A program made the translations under genes and the position numbers. The notes below the pieces were generated by a model. It saw nothing but the letters and a program-made list of their open reading frames with translations. It was not told the DNA's origin and made no database searches. From Anoxybacillus sp. J5B_2022 (GTDB lineage Bacteria > Bacillota > Bacilli > Bacillales > Anoxybacillaceae): a DNA stretch of 64,000 bases. Shown here piece by piece: positions 28,227 through 36,323 of the stretch; position 1 is the first letter of the stretch, and each line of letters starts with the position of its first letter. The DNA lies in the NCBI RefSeq assembly GCF_026847645.1, contig NZ_JAPSMC010000011.1:1-64000 (forward strand), read 5' to 3'.

Positions 28227-29236
28227 CGTTAGAAATAGTGGGGATTTCTGTATTATGGCTGTTTTTATTCGGCTATATTATTGTTGCATCGATCGATTTT
28301 GGCGCTGGTTTTTTTAGTGCATATAGTGAAATAGCAAACAAAAAGCATGTTATTCATCAAGTGATTCAACGGTATTTGTCGCCAGTGTGGGAAGTGACAA
28401 ACGTATTTCTCGTTTTTTTCTTCGTCGGCATGGTCGGTTTTTTTCCAAAAACAGCCTATTACTACGGAACGATTTTATTAGTTCCGGCGAGCATTTCCAT
28501 CATTTTGCTGGCGATTCGTGGTTCGTATTATGCTTTTAGTACGTACGGCATAAAAGACAATAAAGCGTATATGTTCCTATATGGAATGACCGGTGTGTTT
28601 ATTCCGGCATCGCTTTCGATTGTGCTCACGATTTCAGAAGGTGGATTTGTGCGGATGGATGGTGGAGAGCCGGCGTTATTATATAAGCAGTTATTCGTTA
28701 GCCCGTTCACATGGAGCGTTGTTTTGTTAAGTTTGACGAGCGTGTTATATATTTCGGCGAACTTTTTAACGTATTATGCGAATGCCGCCGGGGATGACCG
28801 AGCGCGCGACTTGTTGCGAAAATACGCGCTTGTTTGGAGCGGGCCGACCATTTTATCCGCGCTTGTCATTATTTATCAACTAAAACATCATAATGCGGAA
28901 CATTATACCAAAATGATGGATGTATCATGGATGTTTGTTGTTTCGTTCCTCTTTTTCGTCTTATCGCTTTACTTGCTTATAAAAAAACGTTATTTTGGTT
29001 GGTCGTTTATTAGTTTAGTGTTACAATATGCGTTTGCGTTTTACGCATACGGTATTTCGCATTATCCGTATTTGCTTTATCCGTACTTGACGATTTATGA
29101 CAGCTTTACGAATCGCACGATGGCTGTTGCTCTTGTCATTGCGTTTATCGCTGGATTGTTCTTGCTCGTTCCGTCGTTGTTTTTGTTATTGAAGTTATTT
29201 TTATTTGATAAAAAATATGTCAAAGGACAAGTGTAA
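28223..29236 (+). CDS. cydB: Cytochrome bd-type quinol oxidase subunit II
   Basis: The 337-residue subunit has about eight to nine transmembrane segments, beginning LWLFLFGYIIVASIDFGAGF with the conserved Asp-Phe-Gly stretch. It pairs with CydA to make the membrane oxidase that reduces O2 to water without pumping protons. RBS AAGGAGGGG lies inside the cydA 3' end. Confidence 0.93.
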   Translation: MTLEIVGISVLWLFLFGYIIVASIDFGAGFFSAYSEIANKKHVIHQVIQRYLSPVWEVTNVFLVFFFVGMVGFFPKTAYYYGTILLVPASISIILLAIRGSYYAFSTYGIKDNKAYMFLYGMTGVFIPASLSIVLTISEGGFVRMDGGEPALLYKQLFVSPFTWSVVLLSLTSVLYISANFLTYYANAAGDDRARDLLRKYALVWSGPTILSALVIIYQLKHHNAEHYTKMMDVSWMFVVSFLFFVLSLYLLIKKRYFGWSFISLVLQYAFAFYAYGISHYPYLLYPYLTIYDSFTNRTMAVALVIAFIAGLFLLVPSLFLLLKLFLFDKKYVKGQV

Positions 29237-29251
29237 GGGAGGGATTTCGCT

Positions 29252-29350
29252 ATGCAAACGTTTTTAATCATGTATGCACCACTTCTTGTTGTTGCTTTAT
29301 CAATCGTTGCCGCTTTTTGGGCAGGGCTAAAAGACGAGCAAGTAGAATAA
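29252..29350 (+). CDS. cydS: Cytochrome bd small subunit CydS
   Basis: A 32-residue single-helix protein (MQTFLIMYAPLLVVALSIV, ending DEQVE) is nearly identical in pattern to the third subunit seen in the Geobacillus thermodenitrificans bd oxidase structure, where it blocks the site filled by CydX in E. coli. RBS AAGGGAGGG precedes ATG, 15 bp after cydB. A terminator follows. Confidence 0.92.
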   Translation: MQTFLIMYAPLLVVALSIVAAFWAGLKDEQVE

Positions 29351-29358
29351 GGTTATTC

Positions 29359-29393
29359 TCTCACCGCCTTTATATTGGGCGGTGAATTTTTTT
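29359..29393 (+). terminator. Terminator of the cyd operon
   Basis: TCACCGCC/GGGCGGTGA stem followed by T7. The T-run merges into a possible -35 box (TTGCAT) of the next promoter. Confidence 0.88.
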
Positions 29394-29440
29394 GCATAAA
29401 CCATTATGTATGTAGTAGAATACATACATAGGTATATAGC
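29392..29440 (+). promoter_or_regulatory. Promoter with CstR-like box ahead of the methyltransferase
   Basis: TTGCAT (29392-29397) and TAGAAT (29416-29421) are 18 bp apart. Directly downstream, the complement of 29421-29440 reads TATATACCTATGTATGTAT, which matches the repeated motif in front of the sulfur genes. Confidence 0.55.
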
Positions 29441-29516
29441 GATGATGGAATAAAGTAGTTGAAAAGGTGTAAAACAGCTAGCGTTAGAAATATGTGATGA
29501 AAGGCGAGGGATATAA

Positions 29517-30084
29517 ATGGCAGGACATCGATTTAATCCAGAAAAAGCGGGAAAGCTGTTAGACCCAAAGCGGAAGGAACTGATTTCTCCTCAGCAAGTT
29601 CTTTCTTTATTACAAATGGATCAGCGTGATATCGTTGCTGATTTAGGTGCAGGTAATGGTTATTTCACTGTACCATTGGCCAAAACGACAAAAGAAGTTG
29701 TCTATGCAATCGACGTGCAACCTGAAATGCTTGAACTGTTGAAGGGACATGCGGAAAAAGAAAAGGTTGCAAATATTGAATATATCGTTAGTGATGTGAC
29801 AGAAACCCCTCTTCCTTCTCATTTCATTGATAAAGGAATAATGGCGTTTGTTTTTCACGAAATTGCGGAGTGGGACGCGGCGTTTGATGAAATAAAGCGA
29901 ATCATGAAGCCAAATGGAAAATTTCTTTTGATTGACTGGGAAACTGTCGAAAGCGAGATGGGGCCACCGCTACATGAACATTCCATCCGAGGAGTTGCTT
30001 GCGTATGCGAAAACAAAACATATAGACATGCAACTTATTCATTTTCATCCAGCGGTGTATGGATTATTGTTGACGCATTTATAA
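29517..30084 (+). pseudogene. Class I SAM methyltransferase with a C-terminal frameshift
   Basis: The first ~155 residues form a normal Rossmann methyltransferase: motif I VADLGAGNGYFTVPLA, AIDVQPEML, and NGKFLLIDWE. After GPPLHE (about 29978) the frame is lost; the original frame runs to a junk tail ending at 30104, while another frame continues with a typical ending (IPSEELLAYAKTKH... to LLLTHL) and stops at 30084. A 1-base gain or 2-base loss explains this. It may also be a sequencing error. RBS GGCGAGGG precedes ATG. Confidence 0.8.
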
Positions 30085-30196
30085 ATGTGAATAAGGATGG
30101 TTAGCGATAACGATGGCCGTTCTTATTTTTGTTTGAAGGGGATGTAAAAGATGGCTTTTTTAAAACTTGGGATAAAAGAGGTTCATCACCACAACA

Positions 30197-30305
30197 TGTA
30201 CTTGACAAGCGGGGGATTTTCTTGAGCCGCCGTGTACGAAAAATCTGATTTACTGATTTTTCCTTATAAGTACAGAGAAGGCGTGTTCTGAAATAGTCAA
30301 GTACA
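30197..30305. repeat. 109-bp segment bounded by 10-bp inverted repeats
   Basis: TGTACTTGAC at 30197-30206 and its exact complement at 30296-30305 frame a non-coding segment that interrupts the upstream end of the MFS remnant. It could be a very small MITE-like insertion. No target duplication is visible. Confidence 0.45.
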
Positions 30306-30704
30306 ACTTTCGGTGAAGAGCCCTTTAAGTGATAAAATCGGGAGAAAATGGATGATCACATACGGAATGTGGTTGCAAGCATTGGCGATTTGGTTCATTC
30401 TCATTGTTAACCATTTTTTTTATGGGTTGTCGGAGCAGTCTTTTTAGGACTAGGAACAGCTATGGTGTATCCGACATTACAAGCAGCTATCGGTGATGTT
30501 GCTGCCCCACACTGGCGCGCTTCTGCCATGGGAGTATATCGGTTTTGGCGAGATAGTGGATACGCAATAGGGGCGCTTATAGCTGGAATGGTTGCCGATG
30601 TACTAGGGGTCACATGGGCAATGGGGTTAGTTGCTCTACTACCGTTTAGCGCGGGAATGAGGGTGTATGCTCGAATGGATGAAACGATCGAGAAAATAGT
30701 CTAA
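30304..30704 (+). pseudogene. 3' remnant of an MFS transporter
   Basis: Translated pieces show the MFS loop LSDKIGRKWMITYG, and later GLGTAMVYPTLQAAIGDV and RFWRDSGYAIGALIAG. The frame shifts at an 8-T run near 30413-30420, and stop codons lie upstream in the same frame. The 5' half is absent. A stray start (RBS GAAGGGGATG, ATG at 30151) codes for only 24 residues before a stop and may be the old N-terminus. The stretch 30705-30894 holds nothing I can assign. Confidence 0.8.
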
Positions 30705-30894
30705 ACATATAAAACAATGTTGGTATGCGGAACTTTTTTAGATGCTATCTTCTTTCGTATACTTCATCATTTTCTTTGCCAATTCCTCATTATGCTAATT
30801 TGCGCAACGTGCTAAGAACTTTCAACAGAGGTAGCGATGTTCTTTTGTAGAGGTAGAAAAAAGTTAGGTTATTGGGAAAAATAATAAAGAACGT

Positions 30895-30957
30895 TGACAT
30901 TTTGTAAGATCTATTTTATTATATACCTGCATGGGTAATATACCTGTATATGTATTT
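30895..30957 (+). promoter_or_regulatory. Promoter with two CstR-like boxes for dsrE-grx
   Basis: TTGACA (30895-30900) and TATTAT (30917-30922) are 16 bp apart. Two boxes overlap and follow the -10: 30921-30940 (ATATACCTGCATGGGTAATA) and 30938-30957 (ATATACCTGTATATG core). The same motif recurs through the sulfur block. Confidence 0.7.
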
Positions 30958-30984
30958 ATGATTATGGTGAAGGAGGATGTTAAG

Positions 30985-31374
30985 ATGAAAGTAGCGATTA
31001 TTGCAGCAAATGGTGGATTGTTTGATGCGTATAAAGTGTTTAACATTGCCACAGCGGCAGCGGCAACAGATGGAGAAGTAGCGATTTTCTTTACGTTTGA
31101 GGGATTGAATCTCATCCATAAAGAAACGTATAAGCAGTTGCCAATGCCAGCAGGAAAAGAACATTTTCAAGAAGGATTTCAAAAAGCGAACGTTCCATCG
31201 ATTGAAGAACTTGTGAAAATGGCCCAAGAGCTTGGCGTTAAAATGATCGCTTGTCAAATGACGATGGACGTCATGGGACTTGAAAAAGACCAGTTCGTCG
31301 ACGGCGTAGACGTTGCTGGAGCAGCGACCTTTTTAAGCTTTGCGAAAGATGCGGATATTACACTCACGTTCTAA
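30985..31374 (+). CDS. DsrE/DsrF-like sulfur-carrier protein
   Basis: The 129-residue protein (MKVAIIAANGGLFDAYKVF, then MIACQMTMDVMGL with a single conserved Cys) belongs to the DsrE2/peroxiredoxin-like family that relays persulfide sulfur. The ATG at 30985 has AAGGAGGATG upstream. A second family member is at 32439. First gene of the block, followed 12 bp later by a glutaredoxin. Confidence 0.88.
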   Translation: MKVAIIAANGGLFDAYKVFNIATAAAATDGEVAIFFTFEGLNLIHKETYKQLPMPAGKEHFQEGFQKANVPSIEELVKMAQELGVKMIACQMTMDVMGLEKDQFVDGVDVAGAATFLSFAKDADITLTF

Positions 31375-31386
31375 TGGGGGATAGAC

Positions 31387-31617
31387 ATGAATAAGGTGAC
31401 GGTATATACGACCACCACATGTCCGTATTGTGTTATGTTGAAAAACTTTTTGCAGGCGCAAGGGATTCCGTTTACGGAAGTGAATGTTCAACGTGATCCG
31501 ATTGCGGCTAGAAAATTAGTTGCCACTACCGGACATATGGGCGTACCGCAAACAGAGATTAACGGGCAATGGGTGCTTGGGTTTGATCCGGAAGCGATTA
31601 TGGCGCTTATTAAATAA
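31387..31617 (+). CDS. Glutaredoxin-like protein
   Basis: A 76-residue glutaredoxin/NrdH-type protein with redox motif CPYC (Cys12/Cys15) and the TGHMGVPQTEINGQW cis-Pro segment. It probably reduces persulfides or mixed disulfides on the partner sulfur carriers. Co-transcribed with the DsrE-like gene and closed by a terminator. Confidence 0.9.
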   Translation: MNKVTVYTTTTCPYCVMLKNFLQAQGIPFTEVNVQRDPIAARKLVATTGHMGVPQTEINGQWVLGFDPEAIMALIK

Positions 31618-31620
31618 TCA

Positions 31621-31650
31621 AAAAGCGAGACCAACTAGTCTCGCTTTTTC
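31621..31650 (+). terminator. Terminator after the glutaredoxin gene
   Basis: AAAAGCGAGAC/GTCTCGCTTTT stem with T5. Confidence 0.9.
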
Positions 31651-31690
31651 CATTCCTGCATAAGCCCGATAGAAACAATCGGAAAAATAC

Positions 31691-31720
31691 TTGATTAAAT
31701 ACAGTGAGGGGTATATAATT
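31691..31720 (+). promoter_or_regulatory. cstR promoter with an embedded CstR-like half box
   Basis: TTGATT (31691-31696) and TATAAT (31714-31719) lie 17 bp apart. GAGGGGTATATAA overlaps the -10 box, and its complement gives the TATATACCCCTC form of the shared motif, so the repressor gene is probably autoregulated. Confidence 0.6.
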
Positions 31721-31780
31721 ATTTGTGTATATGCTATAATAGACATACAATGGTTGTATGCGTGAAAAGAGGTGTGAACG

Positions 31781-32041
31781 ATGGAATATAATAAAGAAAT
31801 AAAAAACCGGCTCAGACGAATTGAGGGGCAAATTAAAGGTGTTTTAGGGATGATGGAGCAAGGAAAAGATTGCAAAAGCGTCGTTGCTCAACTGTCCGCT
31901 GCACGCAATGCGATCGACCGCGCGATGGCGGTGATCGTAAGTTCCAATCTCGAACATTGCATTAGAGAAAACGTTGAAAAAGGGGAACAAACGGAACATC
32001 TTGTCAAAGAAGCGGTCGAATTGTTAGTCAAAAGCCGATAA
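31781..32041 (+). CDS. cstR: Persulfide-sensing repressor CstR (CsoR family, YrkD)
   Basis: This 86-residue four-helix repressor belongs to the CsoR/RcnR family. Cys31 (GKDCKSVVAQLSAAR) and Cys60 (SNLEHCIRE) sit exactly where Staphylococcus aureus CstR has its reactive pair. The C-terminus EAVELLVKSR also fits. The copper-binding His of true CsoR is not at its place. CstR forms di- and trisulfide links with sulfane sulfur and leaves DNA. The neighbouring genes are its expected targets. Confidence 0.92.
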   Translation: MEYNKEIKNRLRRIEGQIKGVLGMMEQGKDCKSVVAQLSAARNAIDRAMAVIVSSNLEHCIRENVEKGEQTEHLVKEAVELLVKSR

Positions 32042-32049
32042 AATAAATC

Positions 32050-32082
32050 GTCAACTCTTAAAAAAGAGTTGACAAATTTTTT
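32050..32082 (+). terminator. Terminator after cstR that doubles as promoter element
   Basis: GTCAACTCTT/AAGAGTTGAC with a 4-A loop is followed by AAA and T6. The right arm contains the TTGACA (32069-32074) of the next promoter. Confidence 0.85.
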
Positions 32083-32112
32083 GAGGCATAATAATATACA
32101 TATAGGGGTAAT
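32069..32112 (+). promoter_or_regulatory. Promoter and CstR-like box of the tusA-rhodanese operon
   Basis: TTGACA (32069-32074) and TAATAT (32092-32097) are 17 bp apart. The complement of 32093-32112 reads ATTACCCCTATATGTATAT, one of the best copies of the shared motif, on top of and after the -10 box. Confidence 0.75.
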
Positions 32113-32158
32113 GGTAAAAAACAAAACAAAACAACAAAAATTAAGGAGGAATTGACAT

Positions 32159-32386
32159 ATGAACGTAGCAAAAATGGTCGATGCGAAAGGACTATCTTGC
32201 CCGATGCCGCTTGTCAAAACAAAAAAAGCGATCGACGAGTTAACATCTGGGCAAGTGTTAGAAGTACAAACAACAGACAAAGGTGCGAAAAACGATTTAG
32301 CCGCTTGGGCGAAAGTGAGCGGCCATAAATTAGTGGATATGAAAGAAGAAAACGGCGTACTCACATTTTGGATTGAAAAAGCATAA
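32159..32386 (+). CDS. tusA: TusA-family sulfurtransferase (YrkI-like)
   Basis: The 75-residue sulfur carrier has the motif LSCPMPLVKTKKAI with persulfide-forming Cys14. It accepts sulfane sulfur from rhodaneses or DsrE-type partners. RBS AAGGAGG with an 8-base spacer. Clustered as in the B. subtilis yrk region. Confidence 0.92.
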   Translation: MNVAKMVDAKGLSCPMPLVKTKKAIDELTSGQVLEVQTTDKGAKNDLAAWAKVSGHKLVDMKEENGVLTFWIEKA

Positions 32387-32399
32387 CTTTTCGGTTTGT

Positions 32400-32420
32400 T
32401 ATATACCTATACTAGTATAA
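32400..32420 (+). promoter_or_regulatory. CstR-like box between tusA and dsrE2
   Basis: TATATACCTATACTAGTAT is a clear copy of the repeated motif, but I see no good -35 element, so it may tune read-through instead of serving its own promoter. Confidence 0.5.
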
Positions 32421-32438
32421 GTTAGAGGAGGCGAAGGA

Positions 32439-32918
32439 ATGTCAGAAAAGAAGAAGACAACGATTATTTTATTCAGTGGCGATTATGATAAAGCGATGGC
32501 TGCTTATATCATTGCCAACGGCGCCGCTGCTTATGACCATGAAGTGACTATTTTCCATACATTTTGGGGGCTCAACGCTCTAAGAAAAGAGGAACAAGTC
32601 CCAGTTAAAAAAGGCTTTTTAGAAAAAATGTTTGCGAAAATGATGCCGCGCGGAGCGGATAAAATGGGGCTTTCAAGAATGAACTTTGCAGGTGTGGGCC
32701 CGAAGCTCATTAAACATGTGATCAAGAAACATAATGCGATGCCGCTTCCACAGCTCATTGAAATGGCAAAAGAGCAAGGAGTGAAACTCGTAGCTTGCCA
32801 AATGACGGTTGACCTGTTAGGGCTAAAGCAAGAAGAGTTGATTGACGGCATCGAATTTGCGGGTGTAGCCGCTTACTTAGCAGACGCTTCCGAAGGCAAC
32901 GTCAACTTATTTATTTAA
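32439..32918 (+). CDS. yrkE: DsrE/DsrF/TusD-like protein (YrkE type)
   Basis: This 159-residue DsrE2 protein begins TTIILFSGDYDKAMAAYIIANGAAA and carries the conserved Cys in KLVACQMTVDLLGL. A middle insertion (FLEKMFAKMMPRGADKMGLSRMNF region) is typical of the longer YrkE form. It probably carries sulfur between TusA and the rhodaneses. RBS TTAGAGGAGG. Confidence 0.9.
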   Translation: MSEKKKTTIILFSGDYDKAMAAYIIANGAAAYDHEVTIFHTFWGLNALRKEEQVPVKKGFLEKMFAKMMPRGADKMGLSRMNFAGVGPKLIKHVIKKHNAMPLPQLIEMAKEQGVKLVACQMTVDLLGLKQEELIDGIEFAGVAAYLADASEGNVNLFI

Positions 32919-32928
32919 GGTGAGATCA

Positions 32929-33294
32929 ATGACCCAAACCATCGTGAATATATTATTATTTTTGCTTGCTGCTTGGTTTCTTGTCGGTCGGCTTTTGCCG
33001 GCGAAAGGTGTGCGAACGATTACGGCGAGCGAATTAAAAAAGGAATTAGGCAAAAAAGATGTACAATATGTCGATGTTCGTACACCGATGGAATTTCGGG
33101 CTCATCATATTCGCGGCTTTCAAAACATTCCGCTTCACGAATTGAAGAAGCGGGCGCATGAATTGTCAAAAGAAAAGGAAGTCATTGTTATTTGTCAAAG
33201 CGGTATGAGAAGTACAAAAGCGAGCAAATTATTAAAGAAACTCGGTTTTAAACACGTCACGAATGTGACAGGTGGCATGAATGCTTGGGTGTAA
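32929..33294 (+). CDS. Membrane-anchored rhodanese
   Basis: The 121-residue protein has an N-terminal helix (about 5-22) followed by a single rhodanese domain with active loop CQSGMRS (Cys89). It moves sulfane sulfur at the membrane surface. AAGGTGAG ahead of ATG 32929 favours that start over GTG 32920. Ten bases after dsrE2. Confidence 0.9.
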   Translation: MTQTIVNILLFLLAAWFLVGRLLPAKGVRTITASELKKELGKKDVQYVDVRTPMEFRAHHIRGFQNIPLHELKKRAHELSKEKEVIVICQSGMRSTKASKLLKKLGFKHVTNVTGGMNAWV

Positions 33295-33306
33295 GGGGGG
33301 AGAAAC

Positions 33307-33603
33307 ATGAAAGAAATTACTGCAAAAGAAGTCGAACAACTTCTGCAAAACGGAAATTCATTAAATATCATTGATGTTCGGGAGGTGGAAGAAGTCGCTG
33401 CTGGGAAAATTCCTGGTGCTGTCAATATTCCGTTAGGGTTATTGGAATTTCGCATGAATGAATTAGAAAAAGATCAAGAATACATTATTGTTTGCCGTTC
33501 AGGTGCAAGAAGTGCTCGTGCTACTCAATTTTTAGAAAGCTACGGATACAACGTCACGAACATGACAGGCGGAATGCTAGCATGGGAAGGGCCTGTTGAA
33601 TAA
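33307..33603 (+). CDS. Single-domain rhodanese
   Basis: A 98-residue cytosolic rhodanese with active loop CRSGARS (Cys63) and the DVRE motif at 23-26. Thiosulfate or persulfide sulfurtransferase. RBS AAGGGGGGAG; 12 bp after the anchored rhodanese. Confidence 0.92.
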   Translation: MKEITAKEVEQLLQNGNSLNIIDVREVEEVAAGKIPGAVNIPLGLLEFRMNELEKDQEYIIVCRSGARSARATQFLESYGYNVTNMTGGMLAWEGPVE

Positions 33604-33630
33604 GCCAATATTGCAAGGAGGAGAGAGAAC

Positions 33631-34200
33631 ATGATTCAAGTGAATATGACGATCGATGCAAAAGGATTATCATGCCCAATGCCAATTGTCAAAACAAAAA
33701 AAGCGATCAACGAACTGCAACCAGGTCAAGTGCTAGAAGTCGAAGCAACAGATAAAGGTTCCAAAGCGGATATTAAAGCGTGGGCAGAAAGCACAGGACA
33801 TCAATATCTTGGCACGATCGAAGAAGGAAATGTGTTAAAACATTACATTCGCAAAGCAAGCGAGAATGAAGCAAAAGAAGAAGCAAAGTTTCCTCATGTG
33901 ATTTCCAATGAAGAATTGCTTACGAAATTGAATGATGCATCCGTTACGATTTTAGATGTTCGCGAACCAGCAGAGTATGCGTTCGGACATATTCCAGGAG
34001 CGATTTCCATTCCGCTTGGTGAATTGGAAAACCGGACAGAAGAATTATCGAAAGACAATACGATTTATGTTGTATGCCGTACAGGTAATCGTAGCGACTT
34101 GGCCGCACAAAAATTAGCGGAAAAAGGGTTTGCTAACGTCTGGAATGTCGTTCCTGGCATGTCGCAATGGACTGGACCAGTGGAAACAGAACAGGTGTAA
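33631..34200 (+). CDS. yrkF: TusA-rhodanese fusion protein (YrkF/CstA-like)
   Basis: The 189-residue protein joins a TusA domain (1-75, LSCPMP with Cys15) to a rhodanese domain (about 85-185, active loop CRTGNRS with Cys149). The fusion lets sulfur pass inside one chain. S. aureus CstA is a longer relative, and B. subtilis YrkF has this same two-domain form. RBS AAGGAGGAGAG. Confidence 0.93.
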   Translation: MIQVNMTIDAKGLSCPMPIVKTKKAINELQPGQVLEVEATDKGSKADIKAWAESTGHQYLGTIEEGNVLKHYIRKASENEAKEEAKFPHVISNEELLTKLNDASVTILDVREPAEYAFGHIPGAISIPLGELENRTEELSKDNTIYVVCRTGNRSDLAAQKLAEKGFANVWNVVPGMSQWTGPVETEQV

Positions 34201-34222
34201 TGAAGGGGAGTTTTATTGATAA

Positions 34223-34245
34223 ATTTATACTATAGGGGGTATAAA
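34223..34245 (+). promoter_or_regulatory. CstR-like box overlapping the cstB RBS
   Basis: The complement reads TTATACCCCCTATAGTATAA. The AGGGGG part is also the cstB ribosome site, so a bound repressor would act as a roadblock and the sequence serves two roles. Confidence 0.5.
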
Positions 34246-34249
34246 AGCT

Positions 34250-35380
34250 ATGAAAGAAATGACAGTGCAACAATTAACAAGCAAAGTGTTAAATAAAGAA
34301 AATGTCTTTATTTTCGACGTGCGTAACGAAAGCGATTTTAACGATTGGAAAATTGAAGGGGAAAATTTTGAATACTTAAACGTTCCTTATTTTGAGTTGT
34401 TGGAAGGTGTTGAAGAGGTTAAGGATCGCATTCCAAAAGATAAAGAAATCGTGGTCGTTTGTGCCAAAGGCGGTTCCGCTGCATTTATCGCCGAACAATT
34501 GGAAGAAGCGGGCTTTGACAATGTGTATACGCTTGTGGACGGAATGAAAGCATGGAGCGAACATCTTCATCAAGCAAAAGTGTATGAAGATGACAAAATA
34601 AAAGTATATCAATTTATTCGCGTTGGAAAAGGCTGTTTGTCTTACATGGTCATCTCCGGAAACGAAGCGCTTGTTGTCGATCCTTCACGCTTTATTGATG
34701 TATACGAGAATGTGGCGAAAGAAGAAGGCGTCAACATTACGCATATTGTGGATTCACATTTGCATGCTGACCACATTTCTGGCGGCAGAGCGTTAGCAGA
34801 ACGCACAGGTGCGAAATATTACTTAATGAAAAGCGAAGGAGCTTTATTCGATTTTGAGCCGCTAGAAGCGCATGACAAAATTGAGTTTGAGCAAGTTCAG
34901 TTAGAAGTGTTAGCAGTGAAAACACCAGGACATACGCCAGGAAGTGTATCGTTCTTCGTGAACCAAAAACTGCTCTTCTCAGGAGATACGATTTTTGTCG
35001 GCGGTTTAGGCCGTCCAGACTTAGGCGGAAAAGTGGCAGAATGGGCAGCGGACTTATACGATACAGTATATGAAAAAGTCGCTACAATTGCGGACGATGT
35101 GATCGTATTGCCAGCGCATTATGCAAACTTAGACGACGAAATGAATAAAGATGGATACATTGGAGATACGCTAGGAAACATTCGCGCACGCAATGAGATG
35201 ATGCAAAATAAACAAAAAGACGAATTTATTGAAATCGTCGTCCAAAATGCCAATACCGAAACACCGCCAAACTTCGAGGACATTGTGGCGATTAACCGCG
35301 GCCAAAAAGTCGTCGATGCCGAACAACAACAAGAGCTAGAAATCGGACCGAACCGTTGCGCGTTACATCATACGCATTAA
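34250..35380 (+). CDS. cstB: Rhodanese-persulfide dioxygenase fusion (YrkH/CstB-like)
   Basis: The 376-residue protein has an N-terminal rhodanese domain (1-105; active loop CAKGGSA, Cys71) and an ETHE1-type metallo-beta-lactamase domain (about 115-340) with HLHADH (His170, His172, Asp174, His175), TPGHTPGS, FSGDTIFVGG and LPAHY. The iron enzyme oxidises persulfides to sulfite or, through the rhodanese, thiosulfate. Order of domains is reversed relative to S. aureus CstB but equals B. subtilis YrkH. Confidence 0.93.
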   Translation: MKEMTVQQLTSKVLNKENVFIFDVRNESDFNDWKIEGENFEYLNVPYFELLEGVEEVKDRIPKDKEIVVVCAKGGSAAFIAEQLEEAGFDNVYTLVDGMKAWSEHLHQAKVYEDDKIKVYQFIRVGKGCLSYMVISGNEALVVDPSRFIDVYENVAKEEGVNITHIVDSHLHADHISGGRALAERTGAKYYLMKSEGALFDFEPLEAHDKIEFEQVQLEVLAVKTPGHTPGSVSFFVNQKLLFSGDTIFVGGLGRPDLGGKVAEWAADLYDTVYEKVATIADDVIVLPAHYANLDDEMNKDGYIGDTLGNIRARNEMMQNKQKDEFIEIVVQNANTETPPNFEDIVAINRGQKVVDAEQQQELEIGPNRCALHHTH

Positions 35381-35446
35381 AAAAGGAAAACACAGGGGGA
35401 TACGCACAGGAAGTACCCCCGGTTTTCATAAAGGAGGCCTTATAAA

Positions 35447-36229
35447 ATGGACGTGACACTCAATTATATTATCGTTATTTTTCTCATCGGTTTTATCGGC
35501 TCTTTTATATCTGGAATGGTAGGAATCGGCGGTTCGATTATTAAATATCCGATGCTGCTTTATCTCCCGCCGCTATTTGGTCTTGCGGCGTTTAGTGCGC
35601 ATGAAGTGTCCGGGGTAAGTGCAGTGCAAGTCTTTTTTGCGACGATTGGCGGTGTATGGGCATATCGAAAAGGTGGCTACCTCAATAAAAAATTGATTCT
35701 CTATATGGGAATTAGTATTTTAATCGGTAGTTTCATTGGAGGATACGGCTCGAAATTAATGACAGAAGGTAGCATCAACCTTGTTTACGGAATACTTGCG
35801 GCATTAGCGGCTATTATGATGTTTGTTCCAAAAAAAGGGATCGACGATGTTCCGTTAGACCAAGTTACCTTTAATCAATGGCTCGCTGCTAGTCTCGCTT
35901 TTGTTGTCGGAGTAGGATCGGGAATTGTGGGAGCAGCTGGTGCCTTCCTTTTAGTACCAATTATGCTTGTCGTGCTCAAAATTCCAACGAGAATGACGAT
36001 CGCTTCTTCTTTAGCGATTACGTTCATTTCTTCGATCGGATCGACGATCGGCAAAATCACGACAGGGCAAGTCGAATTTGTTCCAGCATTGATTATGGTA
36101 GTTGCGAGTATTATCGCTTCTCCATTAGGGGCGAAAGTAGGACAGAAAATGAATACAAAAGTATTGCAAGTCATTTTAGCAGTTTTAATTTTAGCAACGG
36201 CGATCAAAATTTGGGTTGACATTTTGTAA
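35447..36229 (+). CDS. yrkJ: TauE/SafE-family sulfite/sulfur exporter (YrkJ)
   Basis: The 260-residue membrane protein has eight hydrophobic segments in two repeats, with [15 protein letters not shown] and [18 protein letters not shown] as paired glycine motifs. It probably exports the sulfite or thiosulfate made by CstB. An imperfect hairpin at 35388-35425 (GGGGGATAC/GTACCCCC) lies between cstB and this gene and may lower read-through. Confidence 0.9.
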   Translation: MDVTLNYIIVIFLIGFIGSFISGMVGIGGSIIKYPMLLYLPPLFGLAAFSAHEVSGVSAVQVFFATIGGVWAYRKGGYLNKKLILYMGISILIGSFIGGYGSKLMTEGSINLVYGILAALAAIMMFVPKKGIDDVPLDQVTFNQWLAASLAFVVGVGSGIVGAAGAFLLVPIMLVVLKIPTRMTIASSLAITFISSIGSTIGKITTGQVEFVPALIMVVASIIASPLGAKVGQKMNTKVLQVILAVLILATAIKIWVDIL

Positions 36230-36260
36230 AGAAGGTGGTTCCACCTTCTTTTCTTTTTTT
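36226..36260 (+). terminator. Terminator of the sulfur operon
   Basis: AAAGAAGGTGG/CCACCTTCTTT stem with T-rich tail. Confidence 0.88.
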
Positions 36261-36323
36261 ATGGTAAAATCAGAATGTATGTTCTTTTTAATCAAGCCGT
36301 TTCGACGAAGAGGAGGAATTTTC

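Noticed and set aside
35388-35425. Terminator between cstB and yrkJ
   Set aside because: The hairpin is imperfect and lacks a proper T-run; more likely a weak attenuator or spacer.
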